A stretch of 13,936 bases of DNA from Campylobacterota bacterium (GTDB lineage Bacteria; Campylobacterota; Campylobacteria; Campylobacterales; Sulfurovaceae): positions 1 to 13,936 of the forward strand of contig JAUVCL010000043.1 in the NCBI GenBank assembly GCA_030595845.1, written 5' to 3'. The notes under the pieces were generated by a model. That model searched no databases and was not told the origin of the DNA. It saw only the letters and a program-made list of their open reading frames with translations. Each line of letters starts with the position of its first letter. Positions within the stretch are counted from its first letter, which is position 1. This document shows, piece by piece, positions 1 to 6,702 of the stretch. The position numbers were made by a program, and so were the translations under genes.

Positions 1-8
1 GGAGTATG

Positions 9-43
9 AAAACCTTATAATATTATATATTTTATAAGGTTTT
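9..43. repeat. Palindromic intergenic repeat, copy 1 (terminator-like)
   Basis: Perfect 12-bp arms, AAAACCTTATAA (9-20) and TTATAAGGTTTT (32-43), enclose an 11-nt AT-only spacer. The A run before and T run after the stem make it terminator-like on both strands. It is 33/35 identical to the copy at 1765-1799. It could end transcription of a gene left of the window and, 95 nt past the stop, of the minus-strand gene at 139-750. The stem has only four G/C bases, so terminator strength is uncertain. Confidence 0.7.
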
Positions 44-102
44 GCAAGTGGATTTTAACTACTACGAGTATATTTTCTATCTTTAATAGTAGGGTAGTAA
101 GG

Positions 103-124
103 TTTGCGGCATTTCAGCCGCAAA
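103..124 (-). terminator. GC-rich hairpin after the minus-strand gene
   Basis: TTTGCGGC (103-110) pairs perfectly with GCCGCAAA (117-124) around a 6-nt loop. It begins 14 nt beyond the stop of the 139-750 gene. On the minus strand no clear U run follows, so this may be an mRNA-stabilising 3' hairpin or a weak terminator rather than a classic intrinsic one. Confidence 0.5.
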
Positions 125-138
125 GTGATAGAAGAAGA

Positions 139-750
139 TTATTTCTTTTCAGCCCCTGTCACGCTGATAGCAATTGATTCTGTGATCAATGCATCAATCT
201 GATCTCCTACTTTTACAACTTTAAAATGTGCTGGATTTTTTACATCCATAACCAATGTTTTGTTTTTCCCTTGAATCGTGATTGTTTTGTTTTCCGAGTC
301 AACTTTAGTAACATTTGCACGCATGGCTACAGCACGTGTTAATATGGCACCTGGTTTGTCGCCAAGTTTTGCACGTGCTGCAGTTTTTTGTACAGCTTTA
401 CCTACTACTGTTGACCCCTCTTTTACTACTTGAAATGAAACTGACGTTTGATATTTAGCATGAACGATGTCACCCACTTTTATTTGGTCAAAGTTACGAA
501 CTGTTTCTGGTGCAACTATGCTTACAGTTTCACCATTTTCTTTTTTAAGAGTAATTGCACGTGTCTCTTTATCTATTTCTTGAACCGTTGCCATTACAGC
601 AACCATTGCTATACCTTCTACATGACCAGGTGCGTTAACGATGACTACTGCTTTCTCAACAATATTATCTGCTGCTATTGCAACATTTGTTGTGACAAGT
701 ACGCCCGCGGTAATCATGGAGAGAGTAATTAAGACTGTAGATATTTTCAT
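139..750 (-). CDS. Periplasmic protein with two repeated beta domains, function unknown
   Basis: A 203-residue protein with a clear signal peptide (hydrophobic 5-25, likely cleavage after AIA at 26), so exported to the periplasm. Two related segments follow, roughly 54-109 and 147-198. Each has the pattern V-x-[KE]-[IV]-D-x-E-[NT]-[KR]-x-I-T, then V-x-N or K-N-P, then [QK]-[IV]-K-V-G-D and a final beta strand. This looks like an internal duplication of a small beta-barrel-like unit. I recognise the general family (exported proteins with 'NFDQIKVGD'-type motifs, common in proteobacteria) but no member has a function I can name. No metal ligands or catalytic residues stand out. The start is set by AAGGAA a few bases upstream on the minus strand. 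It appears monocistronic, with hairpins downstream. Confidence 0.85.
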   Translation of the reverse strand: MKISTVLITLSMITAGVLVTTNVAIAADNIVEKAVVIVNAPGHVEGIAMVAVMATVQEIDKETRAITLKKENGETVSIVAPETVRNFDQIKVGDIVHAKYQTSVSFQVVKEGSTVVGKAVQKTAARAKLGDKPGAILTRAVAMRANVTKVDSENKTITIQGKNKTLVMDVKNPAHFKVVKVGDQIDALITESIAISVTGAEKK

Positions 751-1380
751 TTAAATTCCTTTTGTTTATGTTTATCAAACTATTGTAACTCTAATTGACT
801 TAATAGTAAGTCCCTCCTTTACTTACAAACAGTCAAATTTGAAGTAAGAAAAGAGAAAGTAGTTATGAAGTATTTTACGACCCCTGTAGAGACATTAATG
901 GAAAATAAAATAGAATTTTTTTAAAAATAACCTTATAAAGTTACGCCAATTCTAACAATAAACGCAATTTTTGTAAAATCATGCAGATGCTAATGTAGAT
1001 TTCACACTTACTACATACAATAAGACTATACTAGCAACATGAAATCTATGAAGGACTCTTATCCCTTTTTGATACTTTTGGTTTTTTGGTAACTTTTTAT
1101 TTTAGATTGCATAATTCTTCCTTGTTTGTATGCTCCCTTTAATCTTGTCCAAAACTTTTAAAAGTTACCTTCTACTAAAAATCATAATATTAATTAATTA
1201 TTTATACTCATTAAACATTTCAATAAGTCTAATATTTCGGTACCTAACCATACTTCCTTTAGCCAAAGATTTCATACATAATTCACAATAATATGAGATT
1301 ATATTATAATTATTATTTGTCAACCTATGTTATTGTGACAAATAGTGCGATAAACTATTTAATTAGGATTGGGAGAAGTT
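751..1380. other. AT-rich intergenic region without a convincing gene
   Basis: About 630 bases. The left end is the 5' leader of the minus-strand gene; a TACAAT on the minus strand (787-782) is a possible -10. A lone left arm of the palindromic repeat (ACCTTATAA) lies near 930-938. GGTAACTTTT at 1088-1097 is inverted as AAAAGTTACC at 1160-1169. A dyad at 1314-1344 precedes the next gene. Two very short ORFs (865-924, 1039-1092) lack a convincing ribosome site. No tRNA or known RNA was recognised. Confidence 0.6.
1314..1344. promoter_or_regulatory. Dyad-symmetric putative operator
   Basis: TATTTGTCA (1314-1322) and TGACAAATA (1336-1344) are perfect 9-bp inverted arms with a 13-nt spacer. Arm centres are 22 bp apart, about two helical turns, as expected for a dimeric regulator. 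The site ends 36 nt before the ATG of the small membrane protein at 1381. It could also form an RNA hairpin. The regulator cannot be named from the sequence. Confidence 0.4.
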
Positions 1381-1656
1381 ATGTATTTATGTAAATGTGA
1401 AAAGGTAGAATGGTTAGAGACAGTCTTTGGACTTATTATTTTTATGGGCATATTATTTGTTATGAAAGAAAAGGCCATATTGCTGTTTGAACAGATGGAA
1501 TGGTACAGAGCATTAGCTGTGACCTTTGGAGGCATAGCGCTTATAGGATCTATAGCATTAATCAGTAGTTTTGCTGCTGTATGGTTCACTGAACATATTG
1601 TCTTTGTTACTATCACTGCAAGTATACTTTGGATTGTTAGATATGCTGTTTTATAG
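1381..1656 (+). CDS. Small three-helix membrane protein, unknown function
   Basis: A 91-residue protein starting MYLCKCEKVEWLE. Three hydrophobic segments lie at about residues 15-35, 45-70 and 73-91, with short charged links, so an inner-membrane protein is likely. The ATG at 1381 is preferred over an upstream in-frame TTG (1369) because GGGAGA (1371-1376) is placed as a Shine-Dalgarno for it. The Cys-x-Cys near the N-terminus (residues 4 and 6) could bind metal or form a disulfide, but nothing else supports this. I do not recognise the family. An opposing ORF covers most of the same bases; the plus frame is favoured by its ribosome site and regular membrane pattern. It stands alone, with a dyad just upstream. 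Confidence 0.6.
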   Translation: MYLCKCEKVEWLETVFGLIIFMGILFVMKEKAILLFEQMEWYRALAVTFGGIALIGSIALISSFAAVWFTEHIVFVTITASILWIVRYAVL

Positions 1657-1764
1657 AAAAAATTGTTGTGGTGTTCAGGAAAATTTGAACTATCCTAAAG
1701 ATTACTGCAATAGAATAGTCTTTAAAGTTTATCCATAGCTTCACTCGAGGTTAGTAGGAAAATG

Positions 1765-1799
1765 AAAACCTTATAAAATTATATATTTTATAACGTTTT
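1765..1799. repeat. Palindromic intergenic repeat, copy 2
   Basis: AAAACCTTATAA (1765-1776) and TTATAACGTTTT (1788-1799), one arm mismatch, with the same 11-nt spacer length as copy 1 and an almost identical spacer. It lies 108 nt after the small membrane gene and just before the putative operator of the 1894 gene, so it may insulate the two by terminating transcription. Confidence 0.7.
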
Positions 1800-1811
1800 A
1801 CATAAACAGAT

Positions 1812-1830
1812 ATTTGCCGAAAATAGATAC
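1812..1830 (+). promoter_or_regulatory. 19-bp direct repeat, putative AraC-family operator, copy A
   Basis: ATTTGCCGAAAATAGATAC is identical to 3735-3753 and in the same orientation relative to its downstream gene. Extending left, 1805-1830 and 3728-3753 agree at 24 of 26 bases. It abuts TATAAT (1831-1836) and covers the -35 position, the geometry expected for an activator helping a promoter that lacks a -35. The likely binder is the AraC-type protein encoded at 2709-3686; this is inferred from position. Confidence 0.6.
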
Positions 1831-1836
1831 TATAAT
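1831..1836 (+). promoter_or_regulatory. Putative -10 box of the 1894 gene
   Basis: TATAAT directly follows the 19-bp repeat. Transcription would start near 1843, leaving a leader of about 50 nt. No -35 hexamer is visible; the repeat occupies that place. Confidence 0.5.
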
Positions 1837-1893
1837 ACACTATGCTACATACAAAGATGTGCTATTATAAACAAATATCAAAAAAGGCTTTCC

Positions 1894-2700
1894 ATGTATA
1901 AATTAAAATCATTTCTCTTAACAGCACTGGCGCTGTTGCCCATAATTTCTTTTTCAAATGAAATGAGTGATGCAGAGGCTGAAAAGTTGGCAAAAGCGGC
2001 ACAAAACCCTATCGCTTCTATGATCTCTCTTCCTTTTCAGAACAATACAAACTTAAACATCGGACCCAATGATCAAACACAAAATATATTGAATGTTCAG
2101 CCGGTATGGCCTTTTGAAATGGGTGACTATAATATCATTACACGTACCATCATACCCGTTGTGTCTAACCCCTCTGTACTCACTGGTCCAGACAAAGGTA
2201 GAGTAGATGGCATAGGAGATACAGTTTTTACTGCCTTTGTCTCTCCTAAGGATTCTGGGGATATCACATGGGGTGTAGGACCTGCGATCTTGCTTCCCAC
2301 TGCAAGCAATGATGTACTGGGACAAGATACCTGGGGTGCAGGTATCTCTGCTGTTGCATTGACCATGCCTGGTCATTGGGTTATTGGTGGACTTGTAAGT
2401 AACATTTGGTCTGTGGGTGGCGATGCAGACATCAATCTTTTAACCCTGCAACCATTTATTAACTACAACTTGGATCATGGTTGGTATCTTGTAACAGCAC
2501 CTATCATTACAGCAAACTGGGAAGCAGACAGTAACAACAGATGGACAGTACCATTAGGTGGAGGTTTCGGTAAAATATTTAAAATAGGAGACCAACCTAT
2601 CAATGCACAACTCAGTCTATATAACAATGTAGAAACACCAGATAATCTAGGTGCAGAGTGGCAAGTAAGAACGCAGATCCAGTTTATGTTTCCTAAATAG
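1894..2700 (+). CDS. Outer-membrane channel-like protein (phenol-degradation MetA / 'neuromedin U' type family)
   Basis: A 268-residue protein with a signal peptide (hydrophobic 6-20, likely cleavage after the FS near 20). Residues 22-50 form a short helix with the segment A-Q-N-P-I-A-S-M-I-S-L-P-F-Q-N-N, characteristic of proteins often mis-named neuromedin U or 'transporter' and related to the MetA-pathway phenol-degradation family. The rest alternates short amphipathic beta strands with Gly/Asn/Asp turns, as in a small outer-membrane barrel ending in the strand V-R-T-Q-I-Q-F-M-F. Such proteins are thought to pass small organic molecules; the substrate here is unknown. AAGG (1884-1887) precedes the ATG. 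The gene runs convergently into the AraC-type gene with only 8 bases between stops. Its upstream 19-bp repeat links it to the sulfatase operon. Confidence 0.75.
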   Translation: MYKLKSFLLTALALLPIISFSNEMSDAEAEKLAKAAQNPIASMISLPFQNNTNLNIGPNDQTQNILNVQPVWPFEMGDYNIITRTIIPVVSNPSVLTGPDKGRVDGIGDTVFTAFVSPKDSGDITWGVGPAILLPTASNDVLGQDTWGAGISAVALTMPGHWVIGGLVSNIWSVGGDADINLLTLQPFINYNLDHGWYLVTAPIITANWEADSNNRWTVPLGGGFGKIFKIGDQPINAQLSLYNNVETPDNLGAEWQVRTQIQFMFPK

Positions 2701-2708
2701 AATAAAGA

Positions 2709-3686
2709 TTAAACTTCTCGAAGTGTCTCCGAAGGCAACTCTCCAAAAAACTCTTTATAGGCTTTAGAGAACTGTCCCATGTGATGAAATCCAAATTTTT
2801 TAGCGGTTTCCTTTACTAAACCTTTTTCCATATACAAGACTTCAAGTTCACCTCTGATCTTTCTCAGACGTAGTGTTGTGATGTACTGTTTGGGTGAAGT
2901 ATTTAACTCTTTTTTAAAATAGTTTCGAAGACTCCTCTCTGAGAGCTTAAATTTTTTTGCTATTTCTCCTATATTAAGAGATTCAGATAAGTGTGTATGT
3001 ATATAAGCTCTGGCTTCCATAAAAAACATATCTCTTTCCTGAATGACTTTCTCTTTTGCACACCCTATTTGAGTCCCTATCTCTTTCAAAAATTTAATAG
3101 GTAAGAAATTAAGCAAGAGTTCCTTCCCCTCTGTAGAGACAACTTTATGTTCTAAAGATTCTGCATCAACAAGTATGTCTTGTAGTTGTGTTCTTAAGTG
3201 ATTTGCTTGATCTTGCATCAATTCAATTCTGTCTATCTTGGAGAGTTTTTCTTCTATCATATCTAAACCCAATGTACTCGTAAGTTCTTGAAAATGCGAC
3301 TGATGGATAGAAAAAGTATAGATATGAAAACCATCATAACTTACTGCATTTATCTCATACCCCGGGGAGTAGATGACAAGTGTCGATGTACTAAGTGTTG
3401 TGGTGTGGTTAAATTTAAACATTGAAGCATCTTCAGCCATAATGACGAAAGTCCACATATCTTTAGGAGAGATGCCTTTCTGGTCTAGGTGACAGTTAAA
3501 CTTTGCGTGTCCTATTTGTATCTCAGGAAGAATAATTTGTTGTAAGTGGGAATGAAAGGGCCCTTTATCAAGTTGTAAAAAGTCTGTATCCCATGAGTGA
3601 ACAATTTCTGAAAAATGATCAAAGTCATTGCTTTCAAAGTCTATCCATACAAAAGGTTCTTGTGGTGTGTTGTTTTTAATAGTCAT
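2709..3686 (-). CDS. AraC-family transcriptional regulator
   Basis: A 325-residue protein. Residues 222-322 are a typical AraC/XylS DNA-binding domain: a first helix-turn-helix at about 237-258 (I-G-E-I-A-K-K-F-K-L-S-E-R-S-L-R-N-Y-F-K), the P-K-Q-Y linker and a second at about 288-309 ending in F-S-K-A-Y-K-E-F-F-G. The N-terminal 200 residues resemble the effector domain of regulators that sense small molecules; no ligand can be named. It is flanked by the outer-membrane gene and the divergent sulfatase operon, each carrying the same 19-bp upstream repeat, so it is the obvious candidate regulator. The next in-frame Met (residue 77) would remove much of the effector domain, so 3686 is kept as the start. 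No Shine-Dalgarno precedes it, and a TATAAT lies only 6 bases upstream, suggesting a leaderless mRNA. Confidence 0.9.
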   Translation of the reverse strand: MTIKNNTPQEPFVWIDFESNDFDHFSEIVHSWDTDFLQLDKGPFHSHLQQIILPEIQIGHAKFNCHLDQKGISPKDMWTFVIMAEDASMFKFNHTTTLSTSTLVIYSPGYEINAVSYDGFHIYTFSIHQSHFQELTSTLGLDMIEEKLSKIDRIELMQDQANHLRTQLQDILVDAESLEHKVVSTEGKELLLNFLPIKFLKEIGTQIGCAKEKVIQERDMFFMEARAYIHTHLSESLNIGEIAKKFKLSERSLRNYFKKELNTSPKQYITTLRLRKIRGELEVLYMEKGLVKETAKKFGFHHMGQFSKAYKEFFGELPSETLREV

Positions 3687-3692
3687 AAAATG

Positions 3693-3698
3693 ATTATA
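3693..3698 (-). promoter_or_regulatory. Putative -10 box of the AraC-type gene, leaderless
   Basis: On the minus strand TATAAT occupies 3698-3693 and the ATG begins at 3686. Normal spacing would put the transcription start at or within a base or two of the A of ATG. No ribosome-binding sequence lies between them. Confidence 0.45.
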
Positions 3699-3734
3699 CC
3701 AATATAGAAATAACTTTATTCCAAAGTAACATAC

Positions 3735-3753
3735 ATTTGCCGAAAATAGATAC
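3735..3753 (+). promoter_or_regulatory. 19-bp direct repeat, putative AraC-family operator, copy B
   Basis: Identical to 1812-1830. It lies between the AraC-type gene and the sulfatase, 32 bases before the sulfatase TATAAT and about 37 bases upstream of the regulator's own -10. It could therefore serve activation of the sulfatase operon, autoregulation, or both. Confidence 0.6.
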
Positions 3754-3785
3754 CTAAAGAGGCTAATATCTTATTTAATATTTTA

Positions 3786-3791
3786 TATAAT
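3786..3791 (+). promoter_or_regulatory. Putative -10 box of the sulfatase operon
   Basis: TATAAT preceded by T/A-rich periodic sequence (3764-3785) and no -35 hexamer, as in Campylobacterota housekeeping promoters. The leader would be about 45 nt and includes AAGGAAAGG as ribosome site just before the ATG at 3843. Confidence 0.45.
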
Positions 3792-3842
3792 GAAAGTATT
3801 CTGAATGTTAAGAATTTAAAAAAACAATAAAAAGGAAAGGAA

Positions 3843-5480
3843 ATGACACAAACATTGATACAAAAGATATTATCTATTTCTGCATTAACTGCACTTACAG
3901 TAGGTGCAGTTAATGCGAAAGATATCATACACGATGCAGAACAATCGATTATTCAAGAACAGTACGGAGAACAATGGGCTAAACAAGATGTTGGCATAAA
4001 CAAAAAGCTAGATGCGCTTTATAAAAAAACAGGTAAACGTCCAAATATTATTCACATTATGTGGGATGATACTAGTTTTGGTGAAGTGGGGATAGAAGCT
4101 TTTAATAAAATTCGTGGGTTTGATACTCCAAACTTAAATAGAATGGGTGAAGAAGGTATCACCTTTACTCGTATGTACTCAGAACCTTCTTGTACGCCAA
4201 CTCGTGTAGGAGCTTTAACAGGTCGTTTAGCGGTAAGAGCTGGTATGCACACTGTTTCATTCCCCCCTGAAGGTGGTGGTCTTCCAGGAGAAGAGGTAAC
4301 CATCGCTGAGGTTCTTTCTGAAGCTGGATACAATACAGCGTTTATTGGTAAAGGTCATATGGGAGACATCGAAGAGGCTTACTTGCATAATCAAGGTTTT
4401 GATGAAGCAACTTTTTCTATGTATAACCAATTTCCTCCTGCAATGTGGCACAGAGAAGGTGAAACTGCTAATGCAACTATGGGTTATACAGCAGAGTATG
4501 GTGAGAAAAACTATATCGTAGATAATACATGGAAACCACATGGTTACATCATGAATATCGAAGGTAAAAAAGGTGGTAAGGCTAAAGAAACTATGCCTCC
4601 TAGTTTAGAAAACTACCGTAAACTAAATGCAATGCAACATGAAAAAACATTAGAATACATTACGCGTAAAGCACATGATAAAAAACCATTTTATCTTGCA
4701 TACTGGCCAAATGTATATGACCTAATGGCACAAGGAAGAAAGCGTACTACAAGCAACAGTTCAATGTTTGCTGAAAGTATGGAGAGAATGGACAAAGAGA
4801 TTGGTGAGATCATGGATCTACTTAAAAAAGAAGGAATCGCTGATAATACTCTTGTAGTTGCAATGGCAGATAACGGACCAATGGAAGAACTTGTTGGTGC
4901 AATGTACCAAAATGTATTTAACGGTGGTAAAGGCTCTTATAAAGAGGGTGGAATCCGTGTTTCAGCCTTCGCTCAGTGGGATGGTATGATAGAAAAAGGT
5001 ACAACGGTTGGCGATATGATTACTGTTCATGACCTTTTTACTACTTTTGCTAAACTAGGAAATGCTACAGAGTATATCCCAAGAGATCGTATTATTGATG
5101 GTATTGATCAAACGGCAGTATTTTTAGAAGGTGATGGAAACTCAAGAAGAGATTATTATCATGTATATACTGGGCCTGTTCTTGCAGCTACTATAAAAGG
5201 GCAGTATAAAAGAGCTTGGTTAGGTGACCGTCCAGGTTTAGTTAAAAATGCATTTTTTGACCTTTATCAAGATCCAAGAGAGATGCGTCCTATGATGGCT
5301 CAATTCTTATGGGCATGGGGACCTTTTGACATGGTGAAACATCGTCATGAAAATATGAATAAAAAATATCCATTTAAACAGCTTACGAGAGGTGTTCCTT
5401 TTGAAGGAATTGAAAATCTACGTCCAGAGAGTATAACGTTCCAACAGACAGTGAAAAGAACAATGGAAACAGGCAAATAA
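3843..5480 (+). CDS. Periplasmic sulfatase (type I, formylglycine-dependent)
   Basis: A 545-residue exported protein, signal peptide about 1-25 (cleavage near V-N-A). It is an alkaline-phosphatase-superfamily sulfatase that hydrolyses sulfate esters. The nucleophile motif C-T-P-T-R spans 117-121; Cys117 must be oxidised to formylglycine. Metal ligands are D75-D76 near the N-terminus and D343-N344 in M-A-D-N-G-P. K170 and H172 (G-K-G-H-M-G) and K367 (K-E-G-G-I-R-V) match conserved active-site residues. Oddity: the segment after K-P-F-Y-L-A-Y (282-288) reads W-P-N-V-Y-D, where many arylsulfatases have a catalytic P-H-x-P; that His seems absent, which may mean unusual specificity. No activating enzyme is encoded in the window. 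It heads an operon with the genes at 5582, 6703 and 7524. The natural substrate is unknown. Confidence 0.9.
   Translation: MTQTLIQKILSISALTALTVGAVNAKDIIHDAEQSIIQEQYGEQWAKQDVGINKKLDALYKKTGKRPNIIHIMWDDTSFGEVGIEAFNKIRGFDTPNLNRMGEEGITFTRMYSEPSCTPTRVGALTGRLAVRAGMHTVSFPPEGGGLPGEEVTIAEVLSEAGYNTAFIGKGHMGDIEEAYLHNQGFDEATFSMYNQFPPAMWHREGETANATMGYTAEYGEKNYIVDNTWKPHGYIMNIEGKKGGKAKETMPPSLENYRKLNAMQHEKTLEYITRKAHDKKPFYLAYWPNVYDLMAQGRKRTTSNSSMFAESMERMDKEIGEIMDLLKKEGIADNTLVVAMADNGPMEELVGAMYQNVFNGGKGSYKEGGIRVSAFAQWDGMIEKGTTVGDMITVHDLFTTFAKLGNATEYIPRDRIIDGIDQTAVFLEGDGNSRRDYYHVYTGPVLAATIKGQYKRAWLGDRPGLVKNAFFDLYQDPREMRPMMAQFLWAWGPFDMVKHRHENMNKKYPFKQLTRGVPFEGIENLRPESITFQQTVKRTMETGK
3882..3916 (+). promoter_or_regulatory. 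Strong hairpin within the sulfatase signal-peptide codons
   Basis: GCATTAACTGCAC (3882-3894) and GTGCAGTTAATGC (3904-3916) form a perfect 13-bp stem with a 9-nt loop, and a U-G pair can extend it. It lies within codons 14-25 of the sulfatase. Such a stem close to the start can slow early translation or set mRNA processing; function here is inferred. Confidence 0.6.
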
Positions 5481-5502
5481 ACCTACTTTCTTAAAATTCA
5501 GA

Positions 5503-5525
5503 CTCTCCACCCTAGTGGTGGAGAG
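5503..5525 (+). terminator. GC-rich hairpin after the sulfatase
   Basis: CTCTCCACC (5503-5511) pairs perfectly with GGTGGAGAG (5517-5525) around CTAGT. It starts 22 nt past the sulfatase stop. The following sequence is AU-rich but without an immediate U run, so it may be a partial terminator or a 3'-end stabiliser that lowers downstream expression. Confidence 0.55.
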
Positions 5526-5569
5526 GTTAAATTATCTAAGTTGTTTTTTACAATTTAGCTAATTTAACC
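5525..5569 (+). promoter_or_regulatory. Long leader hairpin before the second operon gene
   Basis: Outer arms GGTTAAATT (5525-5533) and AATTTAACC (5561-5569), a 2x2 internal loop, then inner arms CTAAGTTGT (5536-5544) and ACAATTTAG (5550-5558) with one G-U pair and a TTTTT loop. It directly follows the first hairpin and ends 12 nt before the ATG at 5582, close to the AGGA ribosome site. It may modulate expression of the distal genes. Confidence 0.5.
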
Positions 5570-5581
5570 CTAGGATAAACC

Positions 5582-6688
5582 ATGACAAAATATAAATTTT
5601 TAGCCCCTATACTGTTACTATCAATGACTCTAAGTACTTTCACACTTGCCTCTCAAAAAGAACTTTCAATAACAAAACCTCTACTCCCCATTAAAGTAGC
5701 CGGATACGACTTTAAACGTCTCGAAGAACTCTTTGACGGTCGTGTTAAAATAAAAGGCTGTGATGCAACATTTCAAAAAGTGGGCATCGGTGATATGAAT
5801 ACTGATGCCTTTTCTGGTCCTCAGACTTATGATGTCACAGAGATAGGCCTGCATCCGTTTATGCTCGCTTATGCCAATGACAACTTTCGTGACTATACCC
5901 TTTTGCCTATCTTCCCTTTACGCCTTTTCCGCCATAAAAGTATATTTATCTCTACAGATTCTGGCATAAAAGTACCTAAAGACCTCATAGGAAAAACCAT
6001 CGCAACTCCAGGGTATTCTTCTACTTCTCTCACATGGATACGCGGGATTTTACAGGATGAATACGGAATAACTCCTCAAGATGTAAAGTGGATCACTTCA
6101 GTTAAAGACTCCTCTGCTGACCTTGCAGGGAAGATCTCTAAAAATGAGAAGATCATCCCTAAAGGAATCACAATAACAAGTGGAAGCAAAGGGAAAGATG
6201 AGTCTGATCTGCTTGTATCGGGTGAAGCCGAGGCTCTCTTTCATGCAGCCGAACCCAAAGCCTACATAGAAGGAAACCCTAAAGTCACAAGACTTTTTCC
6301 TGATTACCGTAAAGCAGAACATGCTTACTATAAAAAAACAGGTATCTTTCCAATTATGCATGCAGTGGCTATAAGAACAAGTCTTCTGAAAAAACACCCA
6401 TGGCTTGCAAGAGCAGTATTTGATGCCTATTCGGAGTCTAAACAACTTGCATACAATTATATGACAAAACAGGGTTGGCTTAACGACATGCTTCCATGGT
6501 ATGCACAAGAGTTGACAGAGACCCGTGCCTTGATGGGCAAGAACTTTGACTCTTATGGTCTTGAAGACAATCATAAAGCCTTAGAAACGCTATTCCGTTA
6601 TTCTCATGAACAAGGACTGTCAAATCGTGAGTTAACTGTTGATGACCTTTTTGACCCGTTGGGTCATAAGCTTAGCGAAATAAAGTAG
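5582..6688 (+). CDS. Exported binding protein related to 4,5-dihydroxyphthalate decarboxylase
   Basis: A 368-residue protein with a signal peptide (hydrophobic 6-22, cleavage near L-A-S at 24), so periplasmic. The mature part follows the 4,5-dihydroxyphthalate decarboxylase-like family, which has a periplasmic-binding-protein type II fold. Seen are L-F-D-G-R-V-K-I-K-G-C-D (50-61), a T-E-I-G-L-H-P-F-M strand (86-94), F-P-L-R-L-F-R-H-K-S-I (111-121), W-I-R-G-I-L-Q-D-E-Y-G (152-162) and near the end F-R-Y-S-H-E-Q-G-L-S. Characterised members are cytoplasmic enzymes; export argues instead for capture of a small acid, or an unusual periplasmic enzyme. No permease gene is in the window. It sits 101 bases after the sulfatase, with two hairpins between, and 14 bases before the next gene. 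Family assignment is firm, role is inference. Confidence 0.8.
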   Translation: MTKYKFLAPILLLSMTLSTFTLASQKELSITKPLLPIKVAGYDFKRLEELFDGRVKIKGCDATFQKVGIGDMNTDAFSGPQTYDVTEIGLHPFMLAYANDNFRDYTLLPIFPLRLFRHKSIFISTDSGIKVPKDLIGKTIATPGYSSTSLTWIRGILQDEYGITPQDVKWITSVKDSSADLAGKISKNEKIIPKGITITSGSKGKDESDLLVSGEAEALFHAAEPKAYIEGNPKVTRLFPDYRKAEHAYYKKTGIFPIMHAVAIRTSLLKKHPWLARAVFDAYSESKQLAYNYMTKQGWLNDMLPWYAQELTETRALMGKNFDSYGLEDNHKALETLFRYSHEQGLSNRELTVDDLFDPLGHKLSEIK

Positions 6689-6702
6689 AGAGAAGTACAT
6701 AA

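Noticed and set aside
865..924. 19-residue plus-strand ORF M-K-Y-F-T-T-P-V-E-T
   Set aside because: Ribosome site weak, very short, no recognisable product; kept only as a note on the 751-1380 region.
1039..1092. 17-residue hydrophobic ORF with an in-frame continuation past its stop
   Set aside because: No ribosome site and the continuation has no recognisable family; could be chance in T-rich DNA.
1088..1169. Inverted 10-mers GGTAACTTTT / AAAAGTTACC as ends of a miniature element
   Set aside because: No target-site duplication and no second copy in the window; AT-rich chance pairing is likely enough.
1359..1616. Minus-strand ORF opposite the small membrane protein
   Set aside because: Its C-terminal reading is low-complexity, while the plus frame has a ribosome site and three regular hydrophobic segments.
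2053..2376. Minus-strand ORFs inside the channel gene (also 2127-2366)
   Set aside because: They mirror a gene with a signal peptide and ribosome site, and their translations have no family or compositional sense.
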